Shown: one piece after another, positions 13,301 to 24,904 of the stretch
How the letters are laid out: each line of letters starts with the position of its first letter
Numbering within the stretch: the stretch's first letter is position 1
Source: Branchiostoma floridae
Lineage: Eukaryota; Chordata; Leptocardii; Amphioxiformes; Branchiostomatidae
Reading direction: 5' to 3'
Assembly (NCBI RefSeq): GCF_000003815.2
Contig: NC_049984.1
Location: forward strand, 7,860,604 to 7,924,603
Length of the DNA: 64,000 bases
Notes under the pieces: model-generated
Told to the model about the DNA's origin: nothing
Database searches by the model: none
The model's input: only the letters and a program-made list of their open reading frames with translations
Made by a program: the position numbers and the translations under genes

Positions 13301-16300
13301 ATGGCCATCAGGTCGGCCTGACACCTGGTCTGTAGACAGTCCAGGTACTCCTGATGGGCAGGGTTAGCTTGGGGGTCAATCCCTCCACCTTCCCAGGGGA
13401 TGTTGTTAGCCATGCAGGTAGCCTGATAGTGAGGGAATTACAGAGGCAGCATTTGTAAGCAAATATGGAATATTTCACACAATTTCATGGCCCAAGCTGA
13501 AATTTCATTTCCTAGGGGTGAACTACAAATCTAACAATAAACAGCATTGAATTTCTTTGTCTACTTTTTTAAGCACAGATGGCAGCCCTTAGGCTGAATC
13601 AAAAGGCTTATTTACAATTAAAATCTCATATACTGTTATTTACCAGTTGTTTTAGTAAAGTAACCATGTAGTAAATGGGGCTCTTTGTGAACCTAACAGT
13701 GCTAGCTTTGAAAGTCTGTAGTCAGTTACTTGACTGAGTCTCTCTGCCATAGATTGCTTCATGGCAAGGTTGAAACCATTCTCTGAAGATCAGGCATCTC
13801 TGTACTCACTTACCTCAGACAGCTGAGATGTTGTTCTCTCTACCAGACCCTCCAGCCTCTGCTGCGCAGCTGTGTTCACGGCGCCCCCTGGCAGGATGTC
13901 GAGGAAGTGCGGTGCCAGAGGGTCGGCCAGGTGGGCCTCCAGCTCCAGCAGCCGGCGGGTGAACCAGGTCACCTGACCGGCCTGGAGTCTGGGGTGGCTG
14001 AAGGCACGGCACAGCTGGTGGTCCAAAGCTGCATAACGAAAAATGAAAAAGCTTTAACACACTAGCTACATGAATTATTGAATGACTGGTTGCTTTATTG
14101 GCATATAAACCCATATAAACTATAAACCTACATGAAGCGAGCGCTTAATGGGTAGCTCTAATTCCTTGTGTGGGTATGAGTCATCCTGCATGTCTGCGAC
14201 ACTGGACCAATCAGCCAATGGACTTTGAATTCTACAAGTTTCCTATTACACCTTTTACATCTTAAATTTGGTCACATTCTGACAATCTGAAGCACAAAAC
14301 TGCGGACACATATGAAGACAATTCAACAACCAAAAACACCAACAAATTGCCCCTGCAAAGCAATGTTCTTACCAGAATTTTGTTTTGTAAGATTAACAAA
14401 AATGCATGCAATGATTTTGATTTTTCTTCTCTGGGGCACTCACTGTCATACAGAATAAGCCTTTAAGTTAGTAATTTAGACTCTCCTAATGGAAAGTATC
14501 ACATTAGAGCCCAATCCCCATGACAATTGCAACATCCTGAGTGACCAACCTGACTTCAGGAGGTTCGATTCCTCATCAAGCCTCTCCTCCAAGATTCTCA
14601 GAAGCTGGTCCTGAACAGTCAACCAATCAGAGCTCTTTAACTTTCCCTCCTCACATCTGATTGGCTGTAACTTATATGTGGGTGGGGCAGAGTTGTTGTC
14701 AAGGTGATAGTAGGTGCAGAGTGTCTCTTTATCCTCCCTGCTGTCCATAGCTGCCAGTAGCTTGTCAAAGGTCTCAGGTGGGATGCTTGTGGGACACATC
14801 AACTTTCCATACTTTTGTCCAAACAGAATCTGAGTAACAAGGCAGAAAAGAAATGTTCTGCATGAAACATGGTTTATCTATAATTTTTGAAGGCATTACA
14901 GAAAATCCTTATTCTTATGGTGCATATAAAGCACACTGTGTTTGTTGCCACCAACTATGCTGAGTAGAAACTTAAGTTTAATAAAAGAAGCTCAGCTTGT
15001 GCTAACTGTACAAACCTGGTGTTTCACAAGTAAAGCAGGCTTACTAGAGGGTCTGCATGGGGGGTCCTGACAACGCTTTACGCTAAATTCGGGACGGTCG
15101 ACAACGCTTTACGTTAAATTCACGAAGGCAGGCAACGTTTTACGCTAAATTCAGACAGGCTGACAACGGTTTACGCTAAATTCTGGAAGGCTGGCAACAC
15201 TCGACAGAGGCGGGGTCGTGCTCCGCAAGAAAGATTGAAATTTTGACTCTCTGAAACACTATTCCCTGCATTTTGAAGGGAAATTTTCGCTGGCAAACAA
15301 AGCTAAGTTAAATGGCATTTCTAATTAAAGAGTCCCAGGGGTTCAGCGTAAGCTTATGAGGGTGACGCCAGCCAACTTATTTTTGCCACGTCGAGCGCCG
15401 AAGGAAAGTCCGGGAAAATTTTGAAATCCTGCCCCCCTGAAACGCCAGTTTTTTTGGCTATTATAGAAAACTAAGTGAAATTACATTTCTATCAGTAAAA
15501 ATGTGTTTGAGGTTGACACGTCACATCCCCCAGCCATGATACATATTTTTTACGAAGTCGATGACCGAAGGTGAATAGAGTGGCAAAGGAGATCCGGCTA
15601 AATTTTGAAATCTTGACCCTCTATAAAACGATATTTTGTGCATTTTGACGGGCAGATTTCTATTAGCAAAACAGATCTTTGAGGTTGACACACATCCCCA
15701 ACATATTTTCAGAATTTCGAGTTCCAAAGGCGCGAGGCGGCACAAGGAGGACCATGGAAATTTTGAAATCTTGACCCTCTAAAATGATTTTTCCTGCATT
15801 CTGATGGGCAAATTTTGCTGGCAGACTAAGCTAACTTCAATGACATTTCTATTTGCAAAAAAAAGAAAATTTTTGAGGGTATATACCATATTTTTACCAT
15901 GTCGATGACCGAAGGTGAAAGGAGTCGCAAGTGAGGTCCGGAAATTTGGAAATCTTGATCCTCTGAAACGCAATCTCCTGTGTTTTGAAGGACTAAATTT
16001 ACTGGTAGACTACGTTTCGACTTACGAAATTTGGGAGGCCAGCTACGATTTACGGGTAATTTTTAGGCTTAATTACGCTTTACGTGAAATTTTTAGGCTA
16101 CATTACGCCTTACGTGAAATACACTGGCTACGCTTTACGGTAAATTTTCCATCCTCACTACGAATTACGTGAAATAAAATAGCTTACCCTACGAATTACG
16201 GGAATTAAAAAGGCCTGCCTACGCCTTACGGAAAAGAGCATGCAGACCCTCTTACTAGTTATGCAAAATGAACTTGAATCTTTGTACCATTAGTTGTGGC

Positions 16301-19300
16301 CCAATAGATGTCTCCATACACATGTCCATCTCTCTTAGCGCAGCTTGCAGGAACTCAGGGTCGTTGACCTCCCTGTCAGACACGCCCTCATACATGTCCA
16401 CCAGCTCAAACTGATATCCCAGCATGCCGCAGTGATGTTTCAGTGCAGGGCTGACTCTTTCCCTCAACACCGCTCTTTCTTGTATGGAATCTGACAAATA
16501 GAAATGTCATAACTTTCCACGAAATCGTCTTCCGGGAGGGAGGTAAAACGGGGGTCCCGTGCTCGAGGAGGTGCCTCGACCATGTTAAACAGCCTCATTA
16601 CCCACACTTTGGGTACCTACTGGCTGCAAAATACACCCGATATTATATCATTGTTATAACAATTATTCTCCTTCAAAATTTTAACACAGTTGGTCACTGC
16701 AGTTCCAAAAATAGTGGCTAGAGGGCCAAAAACTATAGCACTTCTTCATGGGCCTAAGAGCTAGGATGTCCAAAACATGAGATATGAAAACCAGACGTTT
16801 TCTGAACAAAAAGACACTGCCATTAACTCTAAAGGCTTAAAACATGCTTCAGATGCCATATTCAGAATCCACATCTAATGTAATGAAAGAAATGACTGTG
16901 ATCCAACATTGCATGAATGTGAATAAGGGAGTCTTTAATAGGGCCAGTGGTTACTACTAGTAGCTGATATGGTATCAACAAATTTACCCACCTTCTGCAC
17001 AGGAGACTACGTATACCCTGATGAGTTTGGGCCTTAAGTTCACGTCAGCATCCACTCTTCCGCACAACAATTTCCTCTCATTCTCAGAAAAGTCTCTCAA
17101 ATCAGGCAGAGCTGGCGGGGGTTTAGGAGGCCTTGGCTGTGTGGGCGGTGCAACAGCAGGTTGTTTGACGCCTGCTGGGGCATCCTGGGATTGAGGCTGG
17201 CTGGTAGGATTTTGACCTGTTGCATCCTGGGAGGCTTTCTGAGAGTCAGATTGCTTGCTTGTCGTTACACCTTGGGAAGGTTGCTCGCGAGGCTGTGCGA
17301 CAGTGACCTCCGTAGTCTGGATGTGACTGGTTATCTCAACCGTTGTGAGGGTCAGCCGTCGCACTATTGGGGGTGTTTCCTCCGCTTGGCTGGATTGCTG
17401 AAAAAAAAATGGCAAAGTTCTTCACAAAGGACAATAACTTTTCCTATGGTGTAGGGAACTACAGAAACATGATTGACATTTGAGTGACTTTTGCATATGA
17501 TCCTTTGGGGGTTCAACCAGTTCTTCTAGTTAGCCGTATTGAATTGTTTTGCCAGTTCATTCTAGTGACAGTGAAGAAGAGTGTCTGATGTCACTTGGAA
17601 CATCTGGAAGTAAGCTCGTTTTTTTTTATCCAGTTGTAGAGATTGAATTGTATTTGAGCAAAGTTTGTTGATATTGAAACTAAAAAGTGATTACCGTAAC
17701 CCAAAACTTCAAACCTATGAAAAGAAATTATAGGAACTGTAACTTGACAAACTTATTTTATTATATTACAGATTTTGGATTGAATATTAGAAAGAAGTCT
17801 TTTTAAATACATGAACCTCACAAATCACCTGTGACTCTGGCGGGAAAGGGTCATCTCCAGTGCCAAGGTCGTACAAGGTCACTGCCACACTGCTGGATGA
17901 CGTAGCGCTGATGCGGTGTGGGCGCAGCCGTGGTCGCTGGCCCACCTGGGGAGAGGCACCTGATGATGGAGCCCTAAAAAACACAAAAAGTATCCTATTA
18001 CACCACTTCCTCTTTACATGCTGTCACTATGCAAAATTCACATTACTGTGGACTCAAACTTAGAAAAACAAACACCAACTGATTACATTTGTATATACAA
18101 TACCATCATTATCACAGAGGAAACAACAGGTGAGCATAGTCTATCAATATGCACATGAACATGTATACATAAACAAAAGAATAGAAGTTATTGCAACCAG
18201 GTATATTTTAGCAATATAGTCTCTAAGAAGAGTGACACTGGTGTGAAAAGGCACCAACACCAGGAATCTGCCGTCACTCAAACGGGGACTCTGAGGTGCA
18301 TTTCTTTTCAATAATGATTTTGCTACCCCTCCTCATGGCCATATTAACAGCATTACTGTACCAAAAATCTGCAGTTCTATGAGCAATTTACATCTTTCTC
18401 TTTTTACATTCACACAAGTGGAGCCCAAAGTATGCTGCTTTTGAAAACAACGGATATAGGTTACCCCACGGATAACGGTAAACTAGCGTTACAGTTGGCT
18501 GCCTAGGGATCCTGACGGGGGTTGCCTTCCACAAACGGTATGGAAGTAATCCCCCCGTCATCCCAACAAAGGAACAAGCTCAGCACTAAAGATCATTTAA
18601 TCAATAAACCAACACGCATGCAGCAGGATGCAGCGGGGAATGGAATGTTATACCTGGCTATTTGGCTAATTGCTACTCTTTCCATCGACCTTGTAGAGGC
18701 TAGGTATTTGTAGCCATGTAATTTAGGTGGCAATATTTTTCTCCTGGTGATAGAATGACACACATCAGCAGGTGTTGTCAACTTTCCACAGCTAAAAGTT
18801 GATAAGGAAGGGGACGTTCTGCATAAATATGCTTTTTCATAATGTGATGGGAAAACAGTAATTACATTTGCACGTCAATTAAGAGGACGCAATTTTCAGA
18901 ACTGTCTGTGCGTGGGTTTGTGGACCACGTACATGTAACCTGAGAAGTTGGGAATGGATCTATGACATATGAGAGGTGCTGGCAAAACAAAGGCAGGGCT
19001 AGAAAAATTACTGTAACAGTTATTTGCTGCAAATATATGTATACAGTAATGTTACACGAGAATATGATAAACGGTAAAAGAAGCTTATGAGGAACTTGAA
19101 ATTGAGGCCTTTTTTGTTTTAAGCACACTCGTACTCGTGCCTTAGTGATCATCAGGACAACAGAGCGCTCCTTATTTAATCTGATATCTTTGCAAGACAC
19201 AGAACACTATGTGATCAATGTCACGCTTTGACATTAACGTCTCCGTAGCTAATGATGCATGCCATATCGCTTTCATGGGGGGGAATTCATTTTCAGACAG

Positions 19301-22300
19301 GGACAGACAGACTTATGCAACTTTGTGTTTCATATTACATATTTGTTTTGAAAAGTAGTTGACCCTGTCAAACATTTCAATCTTCATCTTGGCTGCTGAG
19401 ACAGTAACTTCTGATTCTATCCTGGCTTCCCAGAAGGCAAGACGCTGAGATATTACTTTCACTTTTTTATAATCTCCAAGGGCCAAGAGATGAGATGTTA
19501 TTATCCCTGTAAGCGAGGGTGATTACAACGATCTGTTTCGCTGCACTGACGTCAGCACATTGTCATTCATTGACTCTATCCTTCAGAGCATCTCAAATAT
19601 CCCATTAGACGGCCAAGTATTTTGTCAACTCCAATTTTGTATGTACCGCACAATTTCAAAAACAACCTGCCAGAATCACCAACCGCTACATGATTGCTAC
19701 ATGTATAATTGTCCAACCTAGAGCAAAGGCACCAAAGTGATCAAACAGGAAAGATACAGCTTTAAACATTGGCAGATTGGTAAGGCTTAGGAAAAGTAAT
19801 CTTGTGTTTCGAATTATGGTCCTGGAAAAATAGGATTGGTCAATGACCTCAGTTTAGGACTCCTGAATGGCTTATAACTTGTTGACGATCAACTGTAATA
19901 TATTAGAGCATGATAAGGTGGGGGCTATGGTATTATGAAATCGATAAACTCTTTGATGAACGCAATTACTGTTGAACATCAATTAAGCCTAGGAAAAAAA
20001 TGTTGTATCTTGTTTCAGTCGAGAAAAAATCAGGGTCGGAAGGTAGGGACTATCTTTTTTTTTAGGCTGGCCAAAACTCTAGTGATAAATATTACAAAAA
20101 AGTTGAACAAAGTAAGCTGAAATGTATGAGGACACTTGTCTTTCAACTTTAATTTTGGGCATATAAAAATGGATACCTTTATCCTTCATTAGATAGGACA
20201 AGCAGGGTTTACTTCAATAGGAAGCTGGCTGAATAAATATTCTAACTGGAAGGTATATGACTCCACTGCCCACCCCCCAAAACGTCTAGGGTCGGCAGGT
20301 TTTTCTATGGTAGGTAGGGAAACTGGAAACACAACATATTTTTCCTAGGCCTTAGCTTACTTAATAGTTTGTTACACTCTACATCTAACACATCTGCTGC
20401 AGTTCCTCCCCGTTGAGATGGTACGCTCCATGTAACCTCGGCAACAAGAAAAGATAGGGTTGCCATGGCGATGGGTCCCAACTGACGTCACCAACCCGCA
20501 GGAGAGTACGAAATGATAGCGGGATGAGGGATGGTACGCAGGCAGTATCACTGTGAAGCTCCTCTGGTGCGATGGCCTGTCATTTAGCAAATTGTTTTAG
20601 CTATCAGATGGTCCATTACCAAGATACCCTAGAGATAATCAGGCATTATTAGGCATGCTGATGGCATCTCTCCCCTGCTGGGTGGTAACATGGGGAAGGC
20701 CAAGGAAAACTACTGTTGTGTTTCTTTGTACAAATTAGTGTCAGTTTGTAGGGATTCCTTCCTAATTTTTTTCTTTCTCTTTTTAAATTTTGGCCGAAGT
20801 AATCCAACAGATACTGTAAATGTAAGGCTGAAATGCATCAGGACAATGCTATTTTTTATACCATATTTCAACTGTGCACAGCATACGGGATGAAATCATA
20901 GTGTAGGGAACAAAAATCATAGCATAGCAGGCCAAAATCATACGATAGGTTAGTTGCATATTGCAATACACTGGTGATAGCCCAGGGATGTTAAAAAATC
21001 AAAGATAAAAAGTCAACAATATTTACATCACTAAGATTCACATTCAGTTCAAAAATGTTATGTCCCTTGCCACCAGTCAACAAAAAAAGGCTATTAAGAT
21101 TTGGCAGGGTCAGTAGAATGACCAGAAATACAAAGGCAAGTTGTACTGTCAATTTTTTTTCACAGCCTCACACACAGGACCTTACTTTTGTGACACTGTG
21201 AAAATCAAGGAGTGCACTGTATCTCTGAGCGTACAGCTGAAATAATTATCTATAGTTGTGATGAAAATGCCTGCGCCATTTTGCAGTGGAGAAGTAATCG
21301 CAAAAAATGCCTACCTAAACGGGTACTTTAAATGCTACAAATATTTCAAGGTCTACAGTACATGCCAGGTTCTCTTTGATGTATCTTAATACGTTTTATG
21401 ATGCTGTTAGCAATTTCTGGATGGAAACAACATGCGTGACTTGGGTTGACAGACTGGGCTGTGCAGCTGTTACAAAATTAAGTCCACCCGTCTGATCACT
21501 TTGTTGTTAAGTGCTTTCAAATTGGTGCTTCATATGTACAACATGGCACTAAGAAGGTTTTATATTGTGGTTGGTTAGTTGGTTGGTTGGTTGTGTCTGA
21601 GGGTTGGTTAGTTGTGTTTGTGGGTTGGTTGTGTTTGCGGGTTGGTTAGTTGTGTTTGTGGGTCGGTTGGCTGTGTTTGTGGGTCGGTTGGTTGTGTTTG
21701 TGGGTCGGTTGGTTGTGTTTGTGGGTCGGTTGGTTGTGTTAGTGGGTTGGCTGGTTGTGTTTGTGGGTCAGTTGGTTGTGTTTGTGGGTTGGTTGGTTGT
21801 GTTTGTGGGTTGGTTAGTTGTGCTTGTGGGTCAGTTGGTTGTGTTTGTGGGTTGGTTGGTTGTGTTTGTGGGTTGGTTGGTTGTGTTTGAGGGTCAGTTG
21901 GTTGTGCTTGTGGGTCGGTTGGTTGTGTTTGTGGCTTGGTTGGTTGTGTTTGTAATGATTGGTTGTGTTTGTGCCTTGAACCACCTGTTAAGAGGCCCCC
22001 TGGTGTCAGACCCCTGTTAATTTCAGGCTTCAATTGAAGGCTGCACACCTGAACTGTAGTCTCTGCTAGCCTAAGGGAATGATTCTGAAGCAAAATAACT
22101 GTAGCACGGTTTTGGGCATTGTCACACGAACAAAGAAAGACCAGCTGACTGTAGAGGAGACTGAGATGACAAGAGAGCCTTGTCGAGGGTGAAGTGCTAC
22201 TGCAACAATGAACAGAACTGATGCCATTTTAACCGCCTTAAAACCACCATATCCTTGATTTAATAACAAAAAATAATGTCTTTTATATCTCTGACTTTAT

Positions 22301-24904
22301 GCTTACAGGAGACAAGAACTTCCATGAGAATAGGATAGGAACATTTTAAAAGAATTCAATTTATAAATGTATATCATATTGGACAATTTGATGGTGTCAT
22401 TCGGGACACCTGAAGTAAAAGCTGCCGCTGCTGTTGAATGGCTTATTTGGTTAAAAATATTTTGCATTTTGTTGGCTGAATAATTGTGGATTCTTTACAA
22501 TACTATAGCCATATCCCAAAAAATCTACATACAAGACAAGACAAAAAATTATCTCTGGCAATAGAAATGTTCAACTTTGCACAAAAATTGGCTGATACCA
22601 AATTGAATGTTGCTGGCCATGGTACTGATAGCAACATGAAAATTAATAAAACAAACATCAACTTTGCAATAAAGACTCTGAAAAACAGTGCATAAGAGAA
22701 AATAGATAACCTTGTACTGTCTTTGTAATTGTATTCTTGTAAACATTCATTTAGTTCTGGTAATTACCTTCAAACTTGGACATTATGGTCTACCAAACAC
22801 CATGATTAATGACAGAATTTCTGCATCACTGTCAATGACTTACTATAAACCTAACATGTACCACTTTAAGACAAAGACGCAAAGAAAGACTGCAACCTGG
22901 CAATTCATCTGAATATATATGCCCAAACTGCGGACGCGACTGTCATGCGAGGATTGGGTTACAGTCCCACAGTCGACGCTGTCAACCGCCCTAACTTCAA
23001 GGAGAGAGTGCTACCATCATCTGGAAAGATGGAAGGATGCCTACTACTACTACTACCACTTTCCTGGTGGTTTTATTTTTGCAGCTTTTGTGATACCCTC
23101 TCCACCATTATTTCATGACGCTGTGAATGTGCATTTCGAAAAGGAGGTGCATACTATGTTTGAGGTTACTGCATGGATAAATGGTAAAAGAACACAGAAT
23201 AAGGCAAGAAGGTTTCAAAACATACACATTGGTGTTGTTTTGGTGTTGTCTTACCAAAGGAACTGTGTAAACTTGACTTAAATTAGAGTTTCATTTGCAT
23301 ACAAACATTTTGAGTTACTGACTCTGACATGTATAACTGTTTTCTCCAGTTGGATTTATGCAAAATAACTGGGGAAAATAAATCATNNNNNNNNNNNNNN
23401 NNNNNNNNNNNNNNNNNNNNNNNNNNNNNNNNNNNNNNNNNNNNNNNNNNNNNNNNNNNNNNNNNNNNNNNNNNNNNNNNNNNNNNAGGGGTGCGTATTT
23501 TAATTGGGGTGCATACTTTTATTCGAGAAATTACGGTAATGAATTTACAGTGCGGTAAAACTTTCAGTGAGGAAAACATTGGGCTTCTGAACTCCAAGTT
23601 GCTATGGTGACCCTGAAGTAAATGGACTCTCCAGAAAAGCCTAACAAAACAAGGCAGGACCAGAGCATTTGCACACAATAGTCGCCCTGTTAGCTGAATG
23701 CCACTGTTGACCTAGTGATAGGACGGCCATTCTCCAGCTTTGCACTCAAGCATCAAGTGTAGGGGGAAAACACAAGCCCGTTTCAACATAGTAAAGCTCA
23801 GTTGGGCCAACAAGGCTAGAAATCTTGGCATGTCCCCAGTGTCATGACTGTTCTTGTTTGTCTTTGCACTGGGGTTTTTAGACAGTTTTAAAGATTTGGA
23901 AATGTGTCTAAGGCTACACCAATTTAATTTGTCCATTCACAGTTTAAAAAGATATATAAAAGAAGTATGTGGAACAGCCATGATGCTATGGTTTCATATG
24001 CTTAACTGGAAAAACATCATAAAAACATAGCCTGAGGACCAGGTGTATGTCTTGATGCACTCAGGTTTATGGAGTGGATATGGTCATATTCAAGTTTTCC
24101 TCCCTGCCAATTATGATGTTTGCTTGCCATATTTTCACTTCAAAAATCTGAGAACCAATAAATTAAATTGGTGTGGCCCAAAACTGGTAGAACTGTAATA
24201 ATATTGATTAATTAGAAGTATTCTAAACCCTATGTGTGCAGTCCACTCCAATGATGTACTTTTCGGGGGAGAACCCCCGTATAACATATGCACCCAACTT
24301 TTGCGTTCATCTGGAACACCTGTTTGCAACTTAATGAGTTTAAAAATGTGTATGCCATTGGAGAACTTACAGTATACCAAACCAGATCAATACAAGCTTG
24401 GTTCTTCAGCTTTAATTTTGAGCTTTTTGCAGTGACCTCTCCACTCCAAATTCATCACACCACAAATGTGTCTCCCTTGTATATGACTACATACAGTGTT
24501 GGAGAATCATTTCAGCAGTAAATCCAAAACACAGCAAAACCCTCCTCTTCCTAATTCAAAATTAACCCTTAAACTGCCATAGTTTCAGCCCTATAAAATG
24601 CTATTAATGCAAGGGTTGACCGCTGACCTCCGAAAAGAGACCCCCAAACAAGGCCGAAGTCCCTAGCTTCCGGGGTTCATGGTAATACCCTATCCCGGTT
24701 ATAACCGGGCACGGCACACAGGGCATGTATATGTGTGACGGATATATCCGGGTTTGGCAGTTTAAGTGTTAAATCACTGCAAAAGTAAATGAATTCACAG
24801 TGTCATCGTGCTACTTGCTATAACCCTTACCTGAGGCCATCGTGTGAATCCTCGCCGAATTCCGCGCTCGGCACGGAGGAGCGAACAGAGCATCCGATCC
24901 CCAT
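4338..24904 (-). CDS. NWD1/NWD2-like: NACHT domain and WD-repeat protein, NWD1/NWD2-like
   Basis: Fourteen exons on the minus strand: 24831-24904, 17829-17973, 16992-17397, 16288-16490, 14550-14829, 13814-14028, 13248-13422, 12541-12884, 12049-12252, 10169-11674, 9398-9601, 8695-8879, 5060-5184, 4338-4489. They sum to 4218 nt, exactly 1405 codons plus TAG, with every junction in phase. The N-terminus is MGIGCS, then a Pro/Gln/Thr-rich linker. A DUF4062-like region (residues about 190-300) has RVYVVSCAED, GYQFELVDMYEGV and GQKYG. The NACHT P-loop GADGCGKS is near residues 549-556. Next comes a helical segment (exon 10), then WD repeats ending VWDL, VYDL, VWDL and VWDI. Walker B is odd: RPLLLLLEG lacks the usual acidic D-x-x-D pattern. 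Vertebrate NWD1/2 are longer (about 1560-1740 aa) with more WD repeats. The family is of signalling STAND ATPases; the role here is unknown. Exon 1 is the least certain. Confidence 0.86.
4515..4708. mobile_element. TA-flanked MITE (Tc1/mariner-type), 194 bp
   Basis: Inverted ends CTGTAAATGCA (4515-4525) and TGCATTTACAG (4698-4708) are each flanked by TA. The interior carries further inverted GTTCGCGG / CCGCGAAC segments. It sits in the last NWD intron, 25 bp from the acceptor of the terminal exon. TA duplication and short TIRs fit a non-autonomous Tc1/mariner-type element. No transposase is present. Confidence 0.75.
5310..8694 (-). repeat. 3.4-kb minisatellite built from a WD-repeat exon end plus its splice donor
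   Basis: Roughly 45-55 imperfect units of about 55-80 bp fill the intron between NWD exons 12 and 13. On the minus strand each unit reads TTAG-GCTGTGAGAATGGGCTG, GTGCAGGTGTGGG, then CCTGTAG and GTGAGT. This is the last part of exon 12 (CENGLVQVW...TGACR) followed by its donor and a few intron bases. Long and short units differ by a CTGCAGACTGG-type insert. A copy at about 5455-5510 carries extra exon-12 sequence (GTGGTCAGCC, GAGGAATCCATGAGC on the minus strand). There is also a higher-order repeat: the landmark CTTACAGACTCACCTACAGG recurs at 5931, 6907 and 7887, a period of 976-980 bp. Long open frames on the plus strand here are repeat artefacts. Confidence 0.93.
9582..9850 (-). repeat. Tandem duplication of the exon-11 acceptor end of the NWD gene
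   Basis: The 5' edge of exon 11 and its upstream intron are repeated with a 123-bp offset: acceptor CCCACAG at 9602-9608 and again ending at 9725. The upstream copy begins with the same GACCG codons (DRFLNSL). The 123 nt between the two acceptors are open in the exon frame (41 codons, no stop). Use of the upstream acceptor would therefore lengthen the protein without a frameshift. Confidence 0.8.
12340..12374 (+). other. Hammerhead-like core motif in a degenerate retroelement tail
   Basis: CTGATGA (12340-12346) is followed by a 6-bp perfect stem (GAACGA / TCGTTC) with a short loop, then GAAAC and GTC. This resembles the hammerhead ribozyme core CUGAUGA-stem II-GAAA-UH. A second site on the minus strand near 46745-46785 keeps the same stem-loop plan (AGTGA-TGGATG-TCACT), GAAAC and GTCTGGA, but has lost CTGATGA. 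Penelope-like retroelements are known to carry minimal hammerheads. Stem I and stem III were not convincingly found, so activity is doubtful. Confidence 0.3.
15048..16250. mobile_element. Non-autonomous DNA transposon, 1203 bp, perfect 12-bp TIR and 8-bp target duplication
   Basis: The termini AGGGTCTGCATG (15048-15059) and CATGCAGACCCT (16239-16250) are exact inverted repeats. The 8-bp target duplication CTTACTAG is at 15040-15047 and 16251-16258. Both subterminal regions are packed with repeats of a near-palindromic motif TTTACGNTAAATT: four on the left (about 15070-15185), about seven on the right (16015-16235). The centre (about 15230-16010) holds 4.5 copies of a roughly 180-bp unit starting AAATTTTGAAATCTTGACCC. 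There is no transposase. An 8-bp duplication fits hAT, but the ends do not start CAGGG, so it is left unclassified. It lies in an NWD intron 30 bp from an exon. Confidence 0.85.
21570..21975. repeat. 21-bp minisatellite (GTTGGTTGTGTTTGTGGGTCG)-type
   Basis: About 18 near-identical units made of GGTTGGTTGTGTTTGTGGGT with T/C and C/G variants are arranged head to tail. The strong G+T strand bias makes both strands open in several frames, explaining the repetitive VFVGRLV / PQTQPTD frames. This is not a gene. Confidence 0.93.
22880..23045 (+). mobile_element. 3' end remnant of a non-LTR retrotransposon
   Basis: Starting at about 22918 the plus strand encodes ICPNCGRDCHARIGLQSHSR, followed by RC. 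This Cys/His cluster, C-P-x-C-x-R-x-C-x-A-R-I-G-L-x-S-H, is one I recognise from the extreme C-terminus of endonuclease/reverse-transcriptase ORFs in invertebrate non-LTR elements. The frame is not long and no reverse transcriptase is adjacent, so only a 5'-truncated tail is present, as expected for such insertions. Confidence 0.6.
23387..23486. other. Assembly gap (100 N)
   Basis: Exactly 100 N, a conventional placeholder for a gap of unknown size. The right flank (GTGCGTATTTTAATTGGGG and GTGCATACTTTTATTCG) is internally repetitive, which may be why the assembly failed here. Confidence 0.99.
24566..24768. mobile_element. piggyBac-like MITE, 203 bp, TTAA-flanked
   Basis: The inverted ends CCCTTAAACTGCCA (24566-24579) and TGGCAGTTTAAGTG (24755-24768) differ at one position. 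Each is bounded by TTAA (24562-24565 and 24769-24772). TTAA duplication with CCCT-type ends is the hallmark of piggyBac. There is no coding capacity. The element ends 62 bp from the donor of NWD exon 1. Confidence 0.8.

Larger units (their letters stand above)
17974..24830 (-). other. Large first intron of the NWD gene
   Basis: This intron of about 6.9 kb separates the short N-terminal exon from exon 2. It contains dispersed repeat copies (20030-20350, 20750-20920, 21085-21170), a 21-bp minisatellite, a retrotransposon tail remnant, an assembly gap and a piggyBac-like MITE, each listed separately. No other coding exon was recognised. Open frames at 18522-18713 and 22919-23281 show no family resemblance apart from the retroelement tail at the start of the latter. 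Confidence 0.6.

Noticed and set aside
21604-22093. Frames encoding VFVGRLV or PQTQPTD repeats on both strands
   Set aside because: A 21-bp G/T-rich minisatellite; openness on both strands is a composition effect.
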